A stretch of 64,000 nucleotides of DNA from Agrobacterium pusense. GTDB lineage: Bacteria > Pseudomonadota > Alphaproteobacteria > Rhizobiales > Rhizobiaceae. The notes beneath the pieces were generated by a model that searched no databases, was not told the origin of the DNA, and worked only from the letters and a program-made list of their open reading frames with translations. The first letter of the stretch is position 1, and the number at the start of each line of letters is the position of its first letter. This document shows, in pieces, positions 54,336 to 63,201 of this stretch. The stretch lies in the NCBI RefSeq assembly GCF_900102105.1, contig NZ_FNBB01000006.1, positions 62,001 through 126,000 on the forward strand, given 5' to 3'. A program made the position numbers and the translations under genes.

Positions 54336-55259
54336 TCAGTTTCCGTCATTTGATAGGAAATTCCTATCAAATGCCTTTTCGGCGGCCCTTTGGCGAGCCT
54401 CGTGAAGCAGCGCGGAGACAAGGGGAGTGTGTGGTTCCCGGTGGGTGGCAATCAGGCCCACGAGGTGTTCGGGGTCCGGATCAGTAATCGGGATTATCCT
54501 GATCTGCTTAGGAAAACCAAACGATTCCGCGAGGTTACGCGGCATTATTGAAGCCCATTGTCCGGTGCGGATATGAGAAAAAAGCACGATCATCGAGTTG
54601 GATTCGAGAGTTGGCTTGGCCTCCACGCCAGCCTCGGCCATGTGCCGGTTGATGATGCGCCTGTTCTGCATGTCCGGAGTTAATAGACAAAGCCTAAGAC
54701 TGGAAACCTGTTGCCAGGTAACGCTTTCCTGATCGGCAAGTGGCGTTCCGGCAGCCGCGATGAGGTGATAACGCTCGGAATAGAGCGGCACGGTGGTCAC
54801 GCGTCCGAGCGGCTCATTGTCGAGGTAACTGATTCCCGCGTCGATCTCGAGGTTTTCAATCTGGCTCAAAACCTGCAGCGAGGTGCGGGACGTGACGGAA
54901 AAAGTCACATCGGGATGGCGCGCCTGGAAGGATTCGGTCAATCGCGGCACCATGGCAAGCGCGGTCGGAATGACGGCCAGACGTATATGTCCGGCCAGGC
55001 CCCTACGGGCCGCGCGCATTTCCTCACGCATGGTGCGTGTATCGCCAACGATACGACGCGCCCATTCCAGCACACGCTGGCCTTCCGGCGTCAGCCCCTG
55101 ATACCGCGCTGAACGCACCACGAGAACGACGCCCAACTGATCCTCCAACTGCCGGATTGCCGCCGACAGGCTGGGCTGGGAGACACCACATTCCTCCGCC
55201 GCCCGGCCGAAATGTTCAGCCCGCGCCAATGCAATGAAAAATTCCAGCTTGTCGATCAT
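54336..55259 (-). CDS. fdsR: LysR-type regulator of the fds operon
   Basis: The 307-residue LysR protein has an N-terminal helix-turn-helix (EHFGRAAEECGVSQPSLSAAIRQLEDQLG, residues 15-43) and a two-lobed effector domain. It is transcribed in the same direction as fdsG and ends 114 bases before it, the usual place for FdsR in beta- and alphaproteobacterial fds loci. A perfect 27-bp palindrome lies inside its last codons. The effector is probably formate or a metabolite of it, by inference from the locus. Confidence 0.85.
   Translation of the reverse strand: MIDKLEFFIALARAEHFGRAAEECGVSQPSLSAAIRQLEDQLGVVLVVRSARYQGLTPEGQRVLEWARRIVGDTRTMREEMRAARRGLAGHIRLAVIPTALAMVPRLTESFQARHPDVTFSVTSRTSLQVLSQIENLEIDAGISYLDNEPLGRVTTVPLYSERYHLIAAAGTPLADQESVTWQQVSSLRLCLLTPDMQNRRIINRHMAEAGVEAKPTLESNSMIVLFSHIRTGQWASIMPRNLAESFGFPKQIRIIPITDPDPEHLVGLIATHREPHTPLVSALLHEARQRAAEKAFDRNFLSNDGN
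54347..54373. promoter_or_regulatory. 27-bp perfect palindrome inside the 3' end of fdsR
   Basis: 13-bp arms (CATTTGATAGGAA with TTCCTATCAAATG) around one central A, containing the LysR form T-N11-A. It lies 126 bases before fdsG and encodes part of the regulator's C terminus. Confidence 0.7.
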
Positions 55260-55358
55260 ACGCTCCCCCCGCGGCGCGCCCGCTTGACCGGTGTGCGCGG
55301 GAGAACACTAGAACGTGGCGCAAGCGCCCGCAAATGGCCGCGGGCATTTTCCTGCAGA

Positions 55359-56081
55359 CTAGGCGCAGGCGACGAGGGCCGGCCCCTTCACCCGCGGATA
55401 GTCGTAAGCATTGACCTTCGAGGTATTGTAACCGGCGCCAACGAGAGCTTCGGCAAGCTTGATCGCTGCCGTCACACCATCGATGACCGGAACACCTGTG
55501 GCGTCGCGCAGCCGGTCGCAGAGCGAGGACATGCCCGCGCAGCCGAGAATGATCGCTTCTGCCGCATCCTCCCGCTTGGCGGCCTCGATTTCGCGCCGAA
55601 GCAGCGCTTCCGCAACCTCTGGATCCTCCTCAAGACCAAGAACCGGCAGGTTGATTGCCCGGACCTTCCGGCAATGCCGTTGCGCGCCGTAATCCTCCAC
55701 CAGATCTTCGATGATCGCGATGGAACGCGGCAGCGTCGTGATGATCGAGAAGCGGCGGCTGATCGTCATCGCCACCTGCACGGCGGCCTGGCAGATGCCG
55801 ATGACGGGTCCACGCGCCACTTCGCGTGCGGCGTGAAGTCCGGGATCATCGAAACAGGCGATCACATAGGCATCCACGCCCAGCGCCTCGCCCTTGCGGA
55901 TTTCCGCGAGCAGCCCGGGAACGGCCATGGCCTCATCCGCCTGCCCTTCGATGCTGACGGGGGTATCGTCAGGATTTGCCGCGGAGACGTGGGTCTCCTT
56001 CTGCTTGACCCTTAGCGCGCTATCGAGAGCCTGCGCGGTCATGGAGGCGGTGGAATTGGGATTGATCAAACGAATATGCAT
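55359..56081 (-). CDS. Asp/Glu/hydantoin racemase family protein
   Basis: The 240-residue cofactor-independent racemase has two catalytic Cys, in VIACFDDPGLHAARE (near residue 77) and LGCAGMSSL (near 183). MHIRLINPNSTASMT at the N terminus is the family hallmark. It may racemise 5-substituted hydantoins or a related amide. ATGs at 56090 and 56081 are both possible; spacing from AGG favours 56081. It follows the flavin reductase gene closely and belongs to the catabolic module that faces the GntR gene. Confidence 0.83.
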   Translation of the reverse strand: MHIRLINPNSTASMTAQALDSALRVKQKETHVSAANPDDTPVSIEGQADEAMAVPGLLAEIRKGEALGVDAYVIACFDDPGLHAAREVARGPVIGICQAAVQVAMTISRRFSIITTLPRSIAIIEDLVEDYGAQRHCRKVRAINLPVLGLEEDPEVAEALLRREIEAAKREDAAEAIILGCAGMSSLCDRLRDATGVPVIDGVTAAIKLAEALVGAGYNTSKVNAYDYPRVKGPALVACA

Positions 56082-56102
56082 CGCACGCATCCTGATGAGC
56101 TG

Positions 56103-56741
56103 TCACTTGCCGTCAGGCGCGGTGAAATCGGTGATTGGTGGCGCCTTCAAAACAAACTGGCGGTCCGAGGTAATGTAGTTGTCGGCGTGAAGCCGGGCGA
56201 TCGGCTGGTAGCGATCGGCATCGACATAACGTCCCTCCTCATCGAGGCATTCGTTATGGACATGCATATGAACCACTTCGCCCAGCACCAGCGTGCGGCG
56301 GGGGTAATCGATCAGTCGGTCCACCTGGCACTCGAAGGCGCAGGGCGATTGCGCCGCATAACTCACGTCGATCTTGCTGCAGGGCATGGCCGTAAGCTTG
56401 GCCATCGACATCTCGTCAACTTCATTGTCGAAGCCGAGACCGCAGATCAGCATCTGCTCCGAAAGCGACATATCGACCATATTGACCACGAACTCGCCAG
56501 TGCGGCGGATATTCACCATCGTATCCTTTTCCTCGCCGCTCACCTTCGGCTGAATGCCGAGGACCACGATGGGCGGATCATGCGAAAAGACGTTGAAGAA
56601 GCTCATCGGCGCTGCATTGTTATGGCCAGCTTCCGAGCGGGTCGTCACGAGTGCGATCGGCCGCGGACCGATAAAATTCGTCAGAAGGCGGTAGCGGCTC
56701 TGGGGCTCAAGCGCGCTGAAATCGAATTCCATGATCGGCAT
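56103..56741 (-). CDS. Flavin reductase family (FMN-binding split barrel) protein
   Basis: The 212-residue split-barrel flavoprotein has FIGPRPIALVTTRSEAGHNNAAPMSFFNVFSHDPP and DTMVNIRRTGEFVVNMV, typical of the DIM6/NTAB branch. Such proteins supply reduced flavin to a partner monooxygenase or reduce substrate directly. No monooxygenase is visible in the window. The start could be 56741 or 56732. It is divergent to the GntR regulator and preceded by two in-phase operator-like sites. Confidence 0.83.
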   Translation of the reverse strand: MPIMEFDFSALEPQSRYRLLTNFIGPRPIALVTTRSEAGHNNAAPMSFFNVFSHDPPIVVLGIQPKVSGEEKDTMVNIRRTGEFVVNMVDMSLSEQMLICGLGFDNEVDEMSMAKLTAMPCSKIDVSYAAQSPCAFECQVDRLIDYPRRTLVLGEVVHMHVHNECLDEEGRYVDADRYQPIARLHADNYITSDRQFVLKAPPITDFTAPDGK

Positions 56742-56748
56742 CCTAATT

Positions 56749-56758
56749 TAGTCTACAA
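56749..56758. promoter_or_regulatory. GntR/FCD half of a twin operator (upstream copy)
   Basis: TAGTCTACAA fits TNGTNNACNA. It starts 22 bases from the second copy, two helical turns. Confidence 0.5.
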
Positions 56759-56769
56759 TTATCTCTCAT

Positions 56770-56781
56770 ATTGTTGACAAT
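56770..56781. promoter_or_regulatory. GntR/FCD operator (second copy)
   Basis: ATTGT-TG-ACAAT: a perfect 5-bp-arm palindrome of the FCD-family operator form, in the divergent gap between flavin reductase and regulator genes. Confidence 0.6.
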
Positions 56782-56861
56782 GTTGCAACCAAAATCCCGT
56801 TGATACGGTTGACTTTTTCATTCACATCACGCTTCTCTAGGACGATTGGGGAGTATGTCGA

Positions 56862-57539
56862 ATGAGCGAGCAGGCCGGCCCGTCCACGCAGCAGATTGTC
56901 GAGAAAGTATGGCTTTCGATCGCCGAACGCCGGCTGCGTCCGGGTGTGCAGCTGAAAGAAGAGCAACTGGCGACAATCTTTGGCGTCAGCCGTGCCAGAA
57001 TCCGCCAAGCCTTGTCCGTTCTCGAACGTGACGGACTGGTGACCATCGTTCCCAATCGCGGTGCTTTCGTCTCCAAACCGTCGGTCGAGGAAGCCCGCGA
57101 CGTCTTCTTCGTGCGCCGTACCGTCGAGCAATGCGTTGTCGAAAGACTTTGCAAATCCGCCACCAAGACCGATCTCAAAAAGCTACGCGACCACGTGGCC
57201 AAAGAGCGCGTGGCCAATGCCAAAAACGTCACGACCGACATCATCAAGCTTTCCGGCGGGTTCCACCTTCTGCTTGCGGAAACGCTCGGTTCTGATTTTC
57301 TCTTTACCACCATGCGCGACCTCATTTCCCGCTCGTCGCTGATAACAGCCGTTTACCGTAACACGGATCGCTTCAACTGCGGCCCGGACGAACATGCGGA
57401 AATCGTCGATGCGATCGCCAACAATGATCCGTCGCGGGCCATCCACCTGATGACCCACCACCTCGAGCATGTGGAAGCGGAGCTCGATCTCAGCGAAATC
57501 CGCGACCTTTCCCACGACCTGCGCGCCGCGCTCGGCTGA
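56862..57539 (+). CDS. GntR-family regulator with FCD domain
   Basis: The 225-residue protein has a winged helix (LKEEQLATIFGVSRARIRQALSVLERDGLV, residues 31-60) and an FCD domain (FFVRRTVEQCVVERL, FHLLLAETLGSDFL, DEHAEIVDAI, MTHHLEHVEAEL). It is flanked by divergent catabolic genes and converges on the ABC ATPase genes. The effector is probably a nitrogenous substrate of the module. Confidence 0.87.
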   Translation: MSEQAGPSTQQIVEKVWLSIAERRLRPGVQLKEEQLATIFGVSRARIRQALSVLERDGLVTIVPNRGAFVSKPSVEEARDVFFVRRTVEQCVVERLCKSATKTDLKKLRDHVAKERVANAKNVTTDIIKLSGGFHLLLAETLGSDFLFTTMRDLISRSSLITAVYRNTDRFNCGPDEHAEIVDAIANNDPSRAIHLMTHHLEHVEAELDLSEIRDLSHDLRAALG

Positions 57540-57548
57540 TTTTTCCGC

Positions 57549-58571
57549 TCAGGCGCGATGTCGCTCGCCCGCCCATTGCGTGTCATCTTCGACCAGATGA
57601 CAGGCAACCCGCGTGCCGTTGGCAAGGCTCTTCACCTTAGGCACTTCTGCCGAACATTGCGCCGTTGCGAGCGGACAACGCGGGTGAAACGCGCAACCCG
57701 AAGGCGGCTTCAGAGGGCTTGGCACTTCACCGGCAACAATCTCCCGGTCCCGCTGCGGCGCCTTGATATTAGGGATCGTCTGGAGAAGCAGCCGTGTATA
57801 GGGATGGCGCGGATTGGCGAAAAGCTCTTCCGTATCCCCCTCCTCCACAATCCGGCCGAGATACATCACCGCGATACGGTCTGACATGTGACGAACAACG
57901 CTCATGTCGTGGCTGATGAAGAGATAGGTGAGGCCGAGTTCATCCTGCAGGCGGCGCATGAGGTTCAGCACCTGCGCCTGCACCGAAACGTCGAGCGCCG
58001 ATGTCGGCTCATCGCAGACGAGGAATTCCGGTTCGCTTGCCAATGCACGGGCAATGGAGATGCGCTGGCGTTGACCGCCGGAAAATTCATGCGGAAACTT
58101 TTCGCCATCGGAGGCTGAAAGGCCCACGGTTTTGAGAAGCTCCTCCACCCGCTCCATCGTTTCAGCCTTGGTCGCGCGTAGCTTCAGTTCGCGGATCGGT
58201 TCGGCGATGATGTTCTTCACCCGCCAGCGCGGATTGAGCGAGGCATAGGGATCCTGAAAGATCATCTGTGCCGACAGCGGTTTACCCTTGCCGCCTGCCG
58301 CGAAACGAAACTCGCCGGCACTTGGCCGAAAAAGTCCCGTTACCAGGCGGGCAACAGTCGATTTGCCACAACCGCTTTCACCGACGATACTGAGACAGCC
58401 GCCGGCCGGAACGGAAAAGTCGATATCGTTGACGGCCTGCACGAACTGCCGTGGTTTGCGCTCGATGATGCGATTGAGCAGCGGGGCCGAAACGTCGAAG
58501 GTTTTCGTCAGGCCCTTCACCGTCAAGGCCGGCTTGTTCTGTGGGGCCTTTTGAGATGCGGATTGTGTCAT
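57549..58571 (-). CDS. Opp-type ABC ATPase (OppF-like)
   Basis: The 340-residue ATPase has [28 protein letters not shown] and FLVCDEPTSALD. The oligopeptide-family tail is HPYTRLLLQTIPN, with the Cys-rich C terminus (GCAFHPRCPLATAQC) that binds a [4Fe-4S] cluster in some members. It overlaps the OppD-like gene as ATGA. Confidence 0.9.
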   Translation of the reverse strand: MTQSASQKAPQNKPALTVKGLTKTFDVSAPLLNRIIERKPRQFVQAVNDIDFSVPAGGCLSIVGESGCGKSTVARLVTGLFRPSAGEFRFAAGGKGKPLSAQMIFQDPYASLNPRWRVKNIIAEPIRELKLRATKAETMERVEELLKTVGLSASDGEKFPHEFSGGQRQRISIARALASEPEFLVCDEPTSALDVSVQAQVLNLMRRLQDELGLTYLFISHDMSVVRHMSDRIAVMYLGRIVEEGDTEELFANPRHPYTRLLLQTIPNIKAPQRDREIVAGEVPSPLKPPSGCAFHPRCPLATAQCSAEVPKVKSLANGTRVACHLVEDDTQWAGERHRA

Positions 58572-59551
58572 GCTGTGCCTCCTGCATTCAGCCAGCACGC
58601 ACTGGCGCCGTTGCCGACGGTTTCGAGTTCAGGCCTTTCCCGCCGACAGCGCGGCCCGGCGAATCCACAGCGTGGATTAAACGCGCATCCGGGCGGGATC
58701 GCATCGAGACGCGGCATCGCGCCGTCGATCTGGTTCAGCCGCTCCACCCGTGCGCCAAGTGACGGGATGGAGGCCATCAGGCCCTGCGTATAGGGGTGGC
58801 GCGGTTCGTGCAGCACCTGCTCGACCGGGCCCACCTCGATCAGCCGGCCGGCATAAAGCACCGCCACACGGTCGGCAGCCTCGGCAATGACGCCCATATC
58901 GTGGGTGACAAGCATGACCGCCGTCTGCTTTTCCTTGCACAGCCGCCGCAGCAGGGAAATGATCTGCGCCTGGATCGAGACATCGAGCGCCGTCGTCGGC
59001 TCATCGGCAATGATGAGTTTCGGAGAGGCGGCGAGCGCCAGCGCGATGACGACACGCTGGCGCATGCCGCCAGAAAACTGGTGCGGATAATGATCGACAC
59101 GATCCGCAGGTGATGGAATGCCGACATCCTTCAACAGTTGAACGGCCCGTGCGCGTGCATCCGCTTTCGACAGCGGCAGGTGCTGGCGGATCGTCTCGAC
59201 AAGCTGCGCACCGACCGTGAAGAGCGGATTGAGCGAGGTCAGCGGGTCCTGAAAGATCGCACCGATCTCACGACCGCGAATGCTTTCCATCGCCCGGTCA
59301 TCCAGTTGATCGATACGGCGCGACCCGAGCCAGATTTCACCATCGGCAATGTGGCCGGGTTTCTCGAGCAGGCCCTGTATGGCAAGACCCGTCATGGATT
59401 TGCCGGCGCCGGATTCACCGACAACACCAAGAATTTCACCGGGCCGAATCGAAAGGCTGATATCGGAAAGCGCGGTAACGGTGCCTCGACGCCCCGGAAA
59501 CTCGACCTTGAGATTGCGGACATCAATAACCGATTGGTTCATGTCAACCAT
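58568..59551 (-). CDS. Opp-type ABC ATPase (OppD-like)
   Basis: The 327-residue ATPase has GESGAGKSMTGLA, FSGGMRQRVVIALAL and [12 protein letters not shown]. The tail is HPYTQGLMASIPS, with GCAFNPRCGFAGPRC at the C terminus. The start at 59551 (MVDMNQSV) overlaps the amidohydrolase stop by 8 bases and has GAGGT upstream; ATG 59542 is an alternative. Confidence 0.9.
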   Translation of the reverse strand: MVDMNQSVIDVRNLKVEFPGRRGTVTALSDISLSIRPGEILGVVGESGAGKSMTGLAIQGLLEKPGHIADGEIWLGSRRIDQLDDRAMESIRGREIGAIFQDPLTSLNPLFTVGAQLVETIRQHLPLSKADARARAVQLLKDVGIPSPADRVDHYPHQFSGGMRQRVVIALALAASPKLIIADEPTTALDVSIQAQIISLLRRLCKEKQTAVMLVTHDMGVIAEAADRVAVLYAGRLIEVGPVEQVLHEPRHPYTQGLMASIPSLGARVERLNQIDGAMPRLDAIPPGCAFNPRCGFAGPRCRRERPELETVGNGASACWLNAGGTA

Positions 59552-61037
59552 GCTGGGCGACCTCCACCGGATAGCTCGGAGGGAAGATTTCGTAGACGGG
59601 CGGATTTGCCCAGCTCCGTTCGGGATATTTTGCAATCAGGCGATCGAACTGCGCCTGCGCCTGTTCACGGGCACGCCGCATGTCGATACGGGCGACCTGC
59701 CTTTCACGCATGGAAAGACGGCCGTCGACAAAAACGGCCCGCGTGACCTTGCCCGAACCACCGGTCACCAGCGTGGTGATCGGATCGATGCTCGGCGCCA
59801 TGACGGTATCGTCGAGATCGAAGACAGCAATGTCTGCCCTTGCGCCCGGGGAAAGATGGCCAAGGTCAGATCGTCCAAGAGCCCGCGCGCCGCCAAGTGT
59901 GGCCGCATCGAAGAGATCGGCACAGCGGATCTGGTCCGGAGCACCGTCATTGATGCGGCAGGTGATCAGCCCTACGAGCAAATTCATCAGCATGTCCGCC
60001 GGGGCCGTATCCGTTCCCATCGCAATGTTGATGCCGCGTTTGCGGCAGGAGGAGAAGGATGAGAGCGTGCTGCCGCCACGGCTCGAAACCAGCGGACAGT
60101 GGACGATGGAGACGCCGTTTTCCGCATAAAGCGCCAGATCTTCTTCCGTCGCATTAGTGGCGTGCGGGGCGATAAGCCTTTCGCTGAGCAGCCCGGCCTT
60201 GGCGAGCCAGACTGGCGCGGTCGAACCGTGGAGCTTGCGAACCGTATCGACCTCCATGACGCCCTGCGCCATATGGAGACGGAACTTGCAGCCGAGTTCG
60301 CGGGCCGCTGCGTCGGTGCGCTCAATGAGCGCCAGGGTGGAGGTTTCCACGCGGTCCGGCGCGAGCATGCCGCGCACCAGATCGCCGTGCCTTCCACTCT
60401 GCTTTTCGATGAAGGCGATTGCGTCGGCGAGGCCCTGAAAACCACGCTCCTCATCAAAAACAGGCACCATGCGGCCCGGTTCTTCCAGCACCATGCCGCC
60501 TGAACGGAAGGCGGGGCTGAGATAAACGCGCAAACCAAGTTCTCCGGCGGCATCGGCGGCCGCCTCGAATTCCGCCACGCTCTCCCCCCATTCGCGATAG
60601 AACAGCGATGCGATGGGGGCTGCCGTGGTGATGCCATTGAGGAGCAACTGCCCGAAGGCGAAACGCTTCTGGAAGGCAAGCTCTTCCGGGGAATACATCT
60701 CGTAAGGACCGGCCTCGACATAGGAGCGCGGCCAGACACGACCCTTCGCCCAGCCCGGATGATGATCAATGCCGAGGATCGTCGTATCGAGATCGGAAAG
60801 CGCATCGAGATCGATCAGGCCGGGGCTGACGAGCGCATTGCCAAAATCGATACGCCGGGCGACCTCTCCGGGAAATCCATGCCCGACAAAGACGATTTCG
60901 CCGTTTTCGAAGACAACCTCGCCGTTTTTCAGAAGGCGGTGCGATCCGTCCTTGTGCCCGACAACCCAGCTGGCTGTGAGCAACGTCCGCCCTTGCGGCC
61001 TTTCGCCAAGTTGCAACGCATTGAGAACGTCGCTCAT
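59544..61037 (-). CDS. Amidohydrolase-superfamily protein lacking the N-terminal HxH
   Basis: The 497-residue protein is homologous to the chlorohydrolase/deaminase branch of metal-dependent amidohydrolases. The ligands of strands 5, 6 and 8 are present: His in FRLHMAQGVM, His in LIAPHATNATEED, Asp in MGTDTAPADM. The first-strand HxH is not: the position reads SPGLIDLDALSDLD. Either metal binding differs or the enzyme uses other residues (a DHHPGW follows 15 residues later). GGAGG precedes the ATG at 61037, which overlaps the next gene's stop. It is placed between ABC ATPase and deaminase genes. Confidence 0.82.
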   Translation of the reverse strand: MSDVLNALQLGERPQGRTLLTASWVVGHKDGSHRLLKNGEVVFENGEIVFVGHGFPGEVARRIDFGNALVSPGLIDLDALSDLDTTILGIDHHPGWAKGRVWPRSYVEAGPYEMYSPEELAFQKRFAFGQLLLNGITTAAPIASLFYREWGESVAEFEAAADAAGELGLRVYLSPAFRSGGMVLEEPGRMVPVFDEERGFQGLADAIAFIEKQSGRHGDLVRGMLAPDRVETSTLALIERTDAAARELGCKFRLHMAQGVMEVDTVRKLHGSTAPVWLAKAGLLSERLIAPHATNATEEDLALYAENGVSIVHCPLVSSRGGSTLSSFSSCRKRGINIAMGTDTAPADMLMNLLVGLITCRINDGAPDQIRCADLFDAATLGGARALGRSDLGHLSPGARADIAVFDLDDTVMAPSIDPITTLVTGGSGKVTRAVFVDGRLSMRERQVARIDMRRAREQAQAQFDRLIAKYPERSWANPPVYEIFPPSYPVEVAQHG

Positions 61038-62230
61038 CACGGCGCCTCCACAATGGCTTTGCCATCTCTCGCCGTAACCCGGCCGCCTTTGACGACCAGC
61101 GGCCGCGGCGCGATATCAACAACAGCATGCGCCAGCGTTTCGCCGGTCAGCAGCGTGAAGTCGGCAGCACAGCCGATCTCCATGCCGTAATCCTCAAGAC
61201 CCATGACATCGGCGCCACCCTTGGAAACGACATGGAGCACATGCGCAAGCTCGATATCCGAACGCAGACCGTTTTTCATGCCAATGATCTTGGCGCGATC
61301 CAGCATGTCCGGCTGTCCCCACGGACCCCATGTGTCGCGGATGCCATCACAGCCGCCGCCAACGCGCACACCCGCCTCCTTGAGGCGCATGATCGACGGC
61401 ACGCTTGCCGATGGCGCACCCGTGGTCAGGATGGCGACATCAAGCCGCGCAATCTCGTCGATCAGCCTGCCAACGCGCAGATAGTCGTTCATGCCAAGGG
61501 CAAAGGCGTGGCTGATGGCAACGTTGCCCTGCATGCCGTTTGCCCGGATGCGCTCGAAGATGAGCTCCATCGTGAAGGCGCCGAGGTCGGCGGCTTCGTG
61601 CAGATGAATATCGATCGGCACGCCGTGTTTTGTCGCCAGTTGAAAAAGAATGTCCAGCTGGCCCTTCGGATCGCGGTCAATTCCGCAGGGATCGATGCCG
61701 CCAAGCACCTCGCAGCCTTGCTTCAACGCCTCATCGAGAAGCTCCAGCGTGCCGGGCATGACCATGACGCCGGATTGCGGGAAGGCGACGACCTCGATGT
61801 CGATGATGCCATCAAGCTTCTCACGGGTTTCCCATATGCCCTCTACCAGTTTCAGGCCATGGGTGGGGTCGATATCGACATGGCTGCGAATATGGGTGCC
61901 GCCATTGGCCGCAAGGCCGATCGCATGGCGCATGGACTGGCGATGCGGATCGATGCCGATCTGAACGCGGTTTTCCCGCTCGAAATCGATCCGCTCGCGC
62001 AGGATGGCAGCACGGTTGTTGACGTGCCAGGGCATGCCCCACGTCGTCTTGTCCAGATGCGTATGGGCATCGATAAGGCCGGGAACGGCAATTGCTCCCT
62101 TGCCATCCTCAACCGGCATGCCGGGTTCGGCGTCAAATGTTCCGAAACCTGAAATCTTGCCGTTCCTGATCAAAATATCGCAGGCTTCGCCCGCCATGGG
62201 CCGTACGTTGCGCAGAAGAAGATCGTGCAT
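61037..62230 (-). CDS. Cytosine-deaminase-like amidohydrolase
   Basis: The 397-residue metal-dependent hydrolase has a complete metal site: HTH in PGLIDAHTHLDK, HVD in THIRSHVDIDP, HLHE in VPIDIHLHEAAD, His in VAISHAFALG, and Asp in GGCDGIRDTWGPWG. This is the cytosine deaminase/N-isopropylammelide-type arrangement, acting on amino-substituted heterocycles. The start at 62230 follows GAGGTGA; a GTG nine bases earlier is less likely. It ends overlapping the second amidohydrolase, so two hydrolases are made together. Confidence 0.87.
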   Translation of the reverse strand: MHDLLLRNVRPMAGEACDILIRNGKISGFGTFDAEPGMPVEDGKGAIAVPGLIDAHTHLDKTTWGMPWHVNNRAAILRERIDFERENRVQIGIDPHRQSMRHAIGLAANGGTHIRSHVDIDPTHGLKLVEGIWETREKLDGIIDIEVVAFPQSGVMVMPGTLELLDEALKQGCEVLGGIDPCGIDRDPKGQLDILFQLATKHGVPIDIHLHEAADLGAFTMELIFERIRANGMQGNVAISHAFALGMNDYLRVGRLIDEIARLDVAILTTGAPSASVPSIMRLKEAGVRVGGGCDGIRDTWGPWGQPDMLDRAKIIGMKNGLRSDIELAHVLHVVSKGGADVMGLEDYGMEIGCAADFTLLTGETLAHAVVDIAPRPLVVKGGRVTARDGKAIVEAP

Positions 62231-62235
62231 GGAGC

Positions 62236-63183
62236 TCACCTCAGTTTCGGATTGAGCGCATCGCGCAGCCAGTCACCCAGAAGGTTGACGGTGACGACGA
62301 GCAGGCAGAGTTGGAAGACAGGGAACAGCACGATCCACCAGGAGCCGGAGAACAGGAACTGGTTGCCGATACGGATCAGCGTGCCGAGCGACGGCTGGCT
62401 TGGTGGCATGCCAATGCCAAGGAAGGACAGCGTCGCTTCCGTCAGGATCGCCATGCCGAAATTCAGCGTGGCGGCAACCATGATCGGCGTTAGCGTATTA
62501 GGGAGGATATGCGCCGCCATGATGCGGCGGGCGGGCACGCCGATCAGCTTAGCGGCCTGAACATAGTCCTTGCCGGTTTCAACGATGGCCTGGGCGCGCA
62601 CCGTGCGGGCATATTGCACCCAGGCGGAGAGCGCGATGGCGAGAATGAGCACGGCGGATGCGCCGACCTCACGCAGATTGTCGGGCAGCATTTGCCGCAC
62701 GACTGTCGATACGAGGATCGCAACCAGAATGGTCGGGATCGAGAGCGTGATGTCACCGATGCGCATCAGGAGGCCATCGGCAAAACCGCCGAAGTACCCC
62801 GCCACCAGACCTGCCGTCATGCCGATGACGAGCGAAAGCAGCACGGAGGCGACACCGATGACGATGGAGATGCGTGTGCCGTAGAGAATGGCCGAGAGCA
62901 TGTCGCGTCCCTGCGTATCTGTTCCAAGCAGAAACGGCCATTCGCCGCCCTCCTGCCAGATCGGCGGAAGCTCGGCCTTCCACATGTCCAGCGATGCACC
63001 GTCATAGGGATTCTGGGGCGCAATCCACGGCGCGAAGACAGCTGCGAGGATGAGGATTGTCAGGATGAGCGCGCTGATCTTGGCCGATTTACTGCGGCTG
63101 AACGACCAGTAGAGATCGCTATCGCGCATGCGGCTGAAAAGTGACCGACGGGCGGGTTTTTCCGTTTGCGAAAGGTCTGTCAT
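62236..63183 (-). CDS. Peptide-class ABC permease (DppC-like)
   Basis: The 315-residue permease has the periplasmic FLLGTDTQGRDMLSAILYGTR, the EAA loop AAKLIGVPARRIMAAHILPN, and the C-terminal LGDWLRDALNPKLR. It is coupled to the deaminase gene, which begins after 5 bases. With the DppB-like gene and the two ATPases it forms an importer; its binding protein must lie beyond the right edge. Confidence 0.9.
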   Translation of the reverse strand: MTDLSQTEKPARRSLFSRMRDSDLYWSFSRSKSAKISALILTILILAAVFAPWIAPQNPYDGASLDMWKAELPPIWQEGGEWPFLLGTDTQGRDMLSAILYGTRISIVIGVASVLLSLVIGMTAGLVAGYFGGFADGLLMRIGDITLSIPTILVAILVSTVVRQMLPDNLREVGASAVLILAIALSAWVQYARTVRAQAIVETGKDYVQAAKLIGVPARRIMAAHILPNTLTPIMVAATLNFGMAILTEATLSFLGIGMPPSQPSLGTLIRIGNQFLFSGSWWIVLFPVFQLCLLVVTVNLLGDWLRDALNPKLR

Positions 63184-63201
63184 GAAACTGGCTCCCTTCG
63201 G

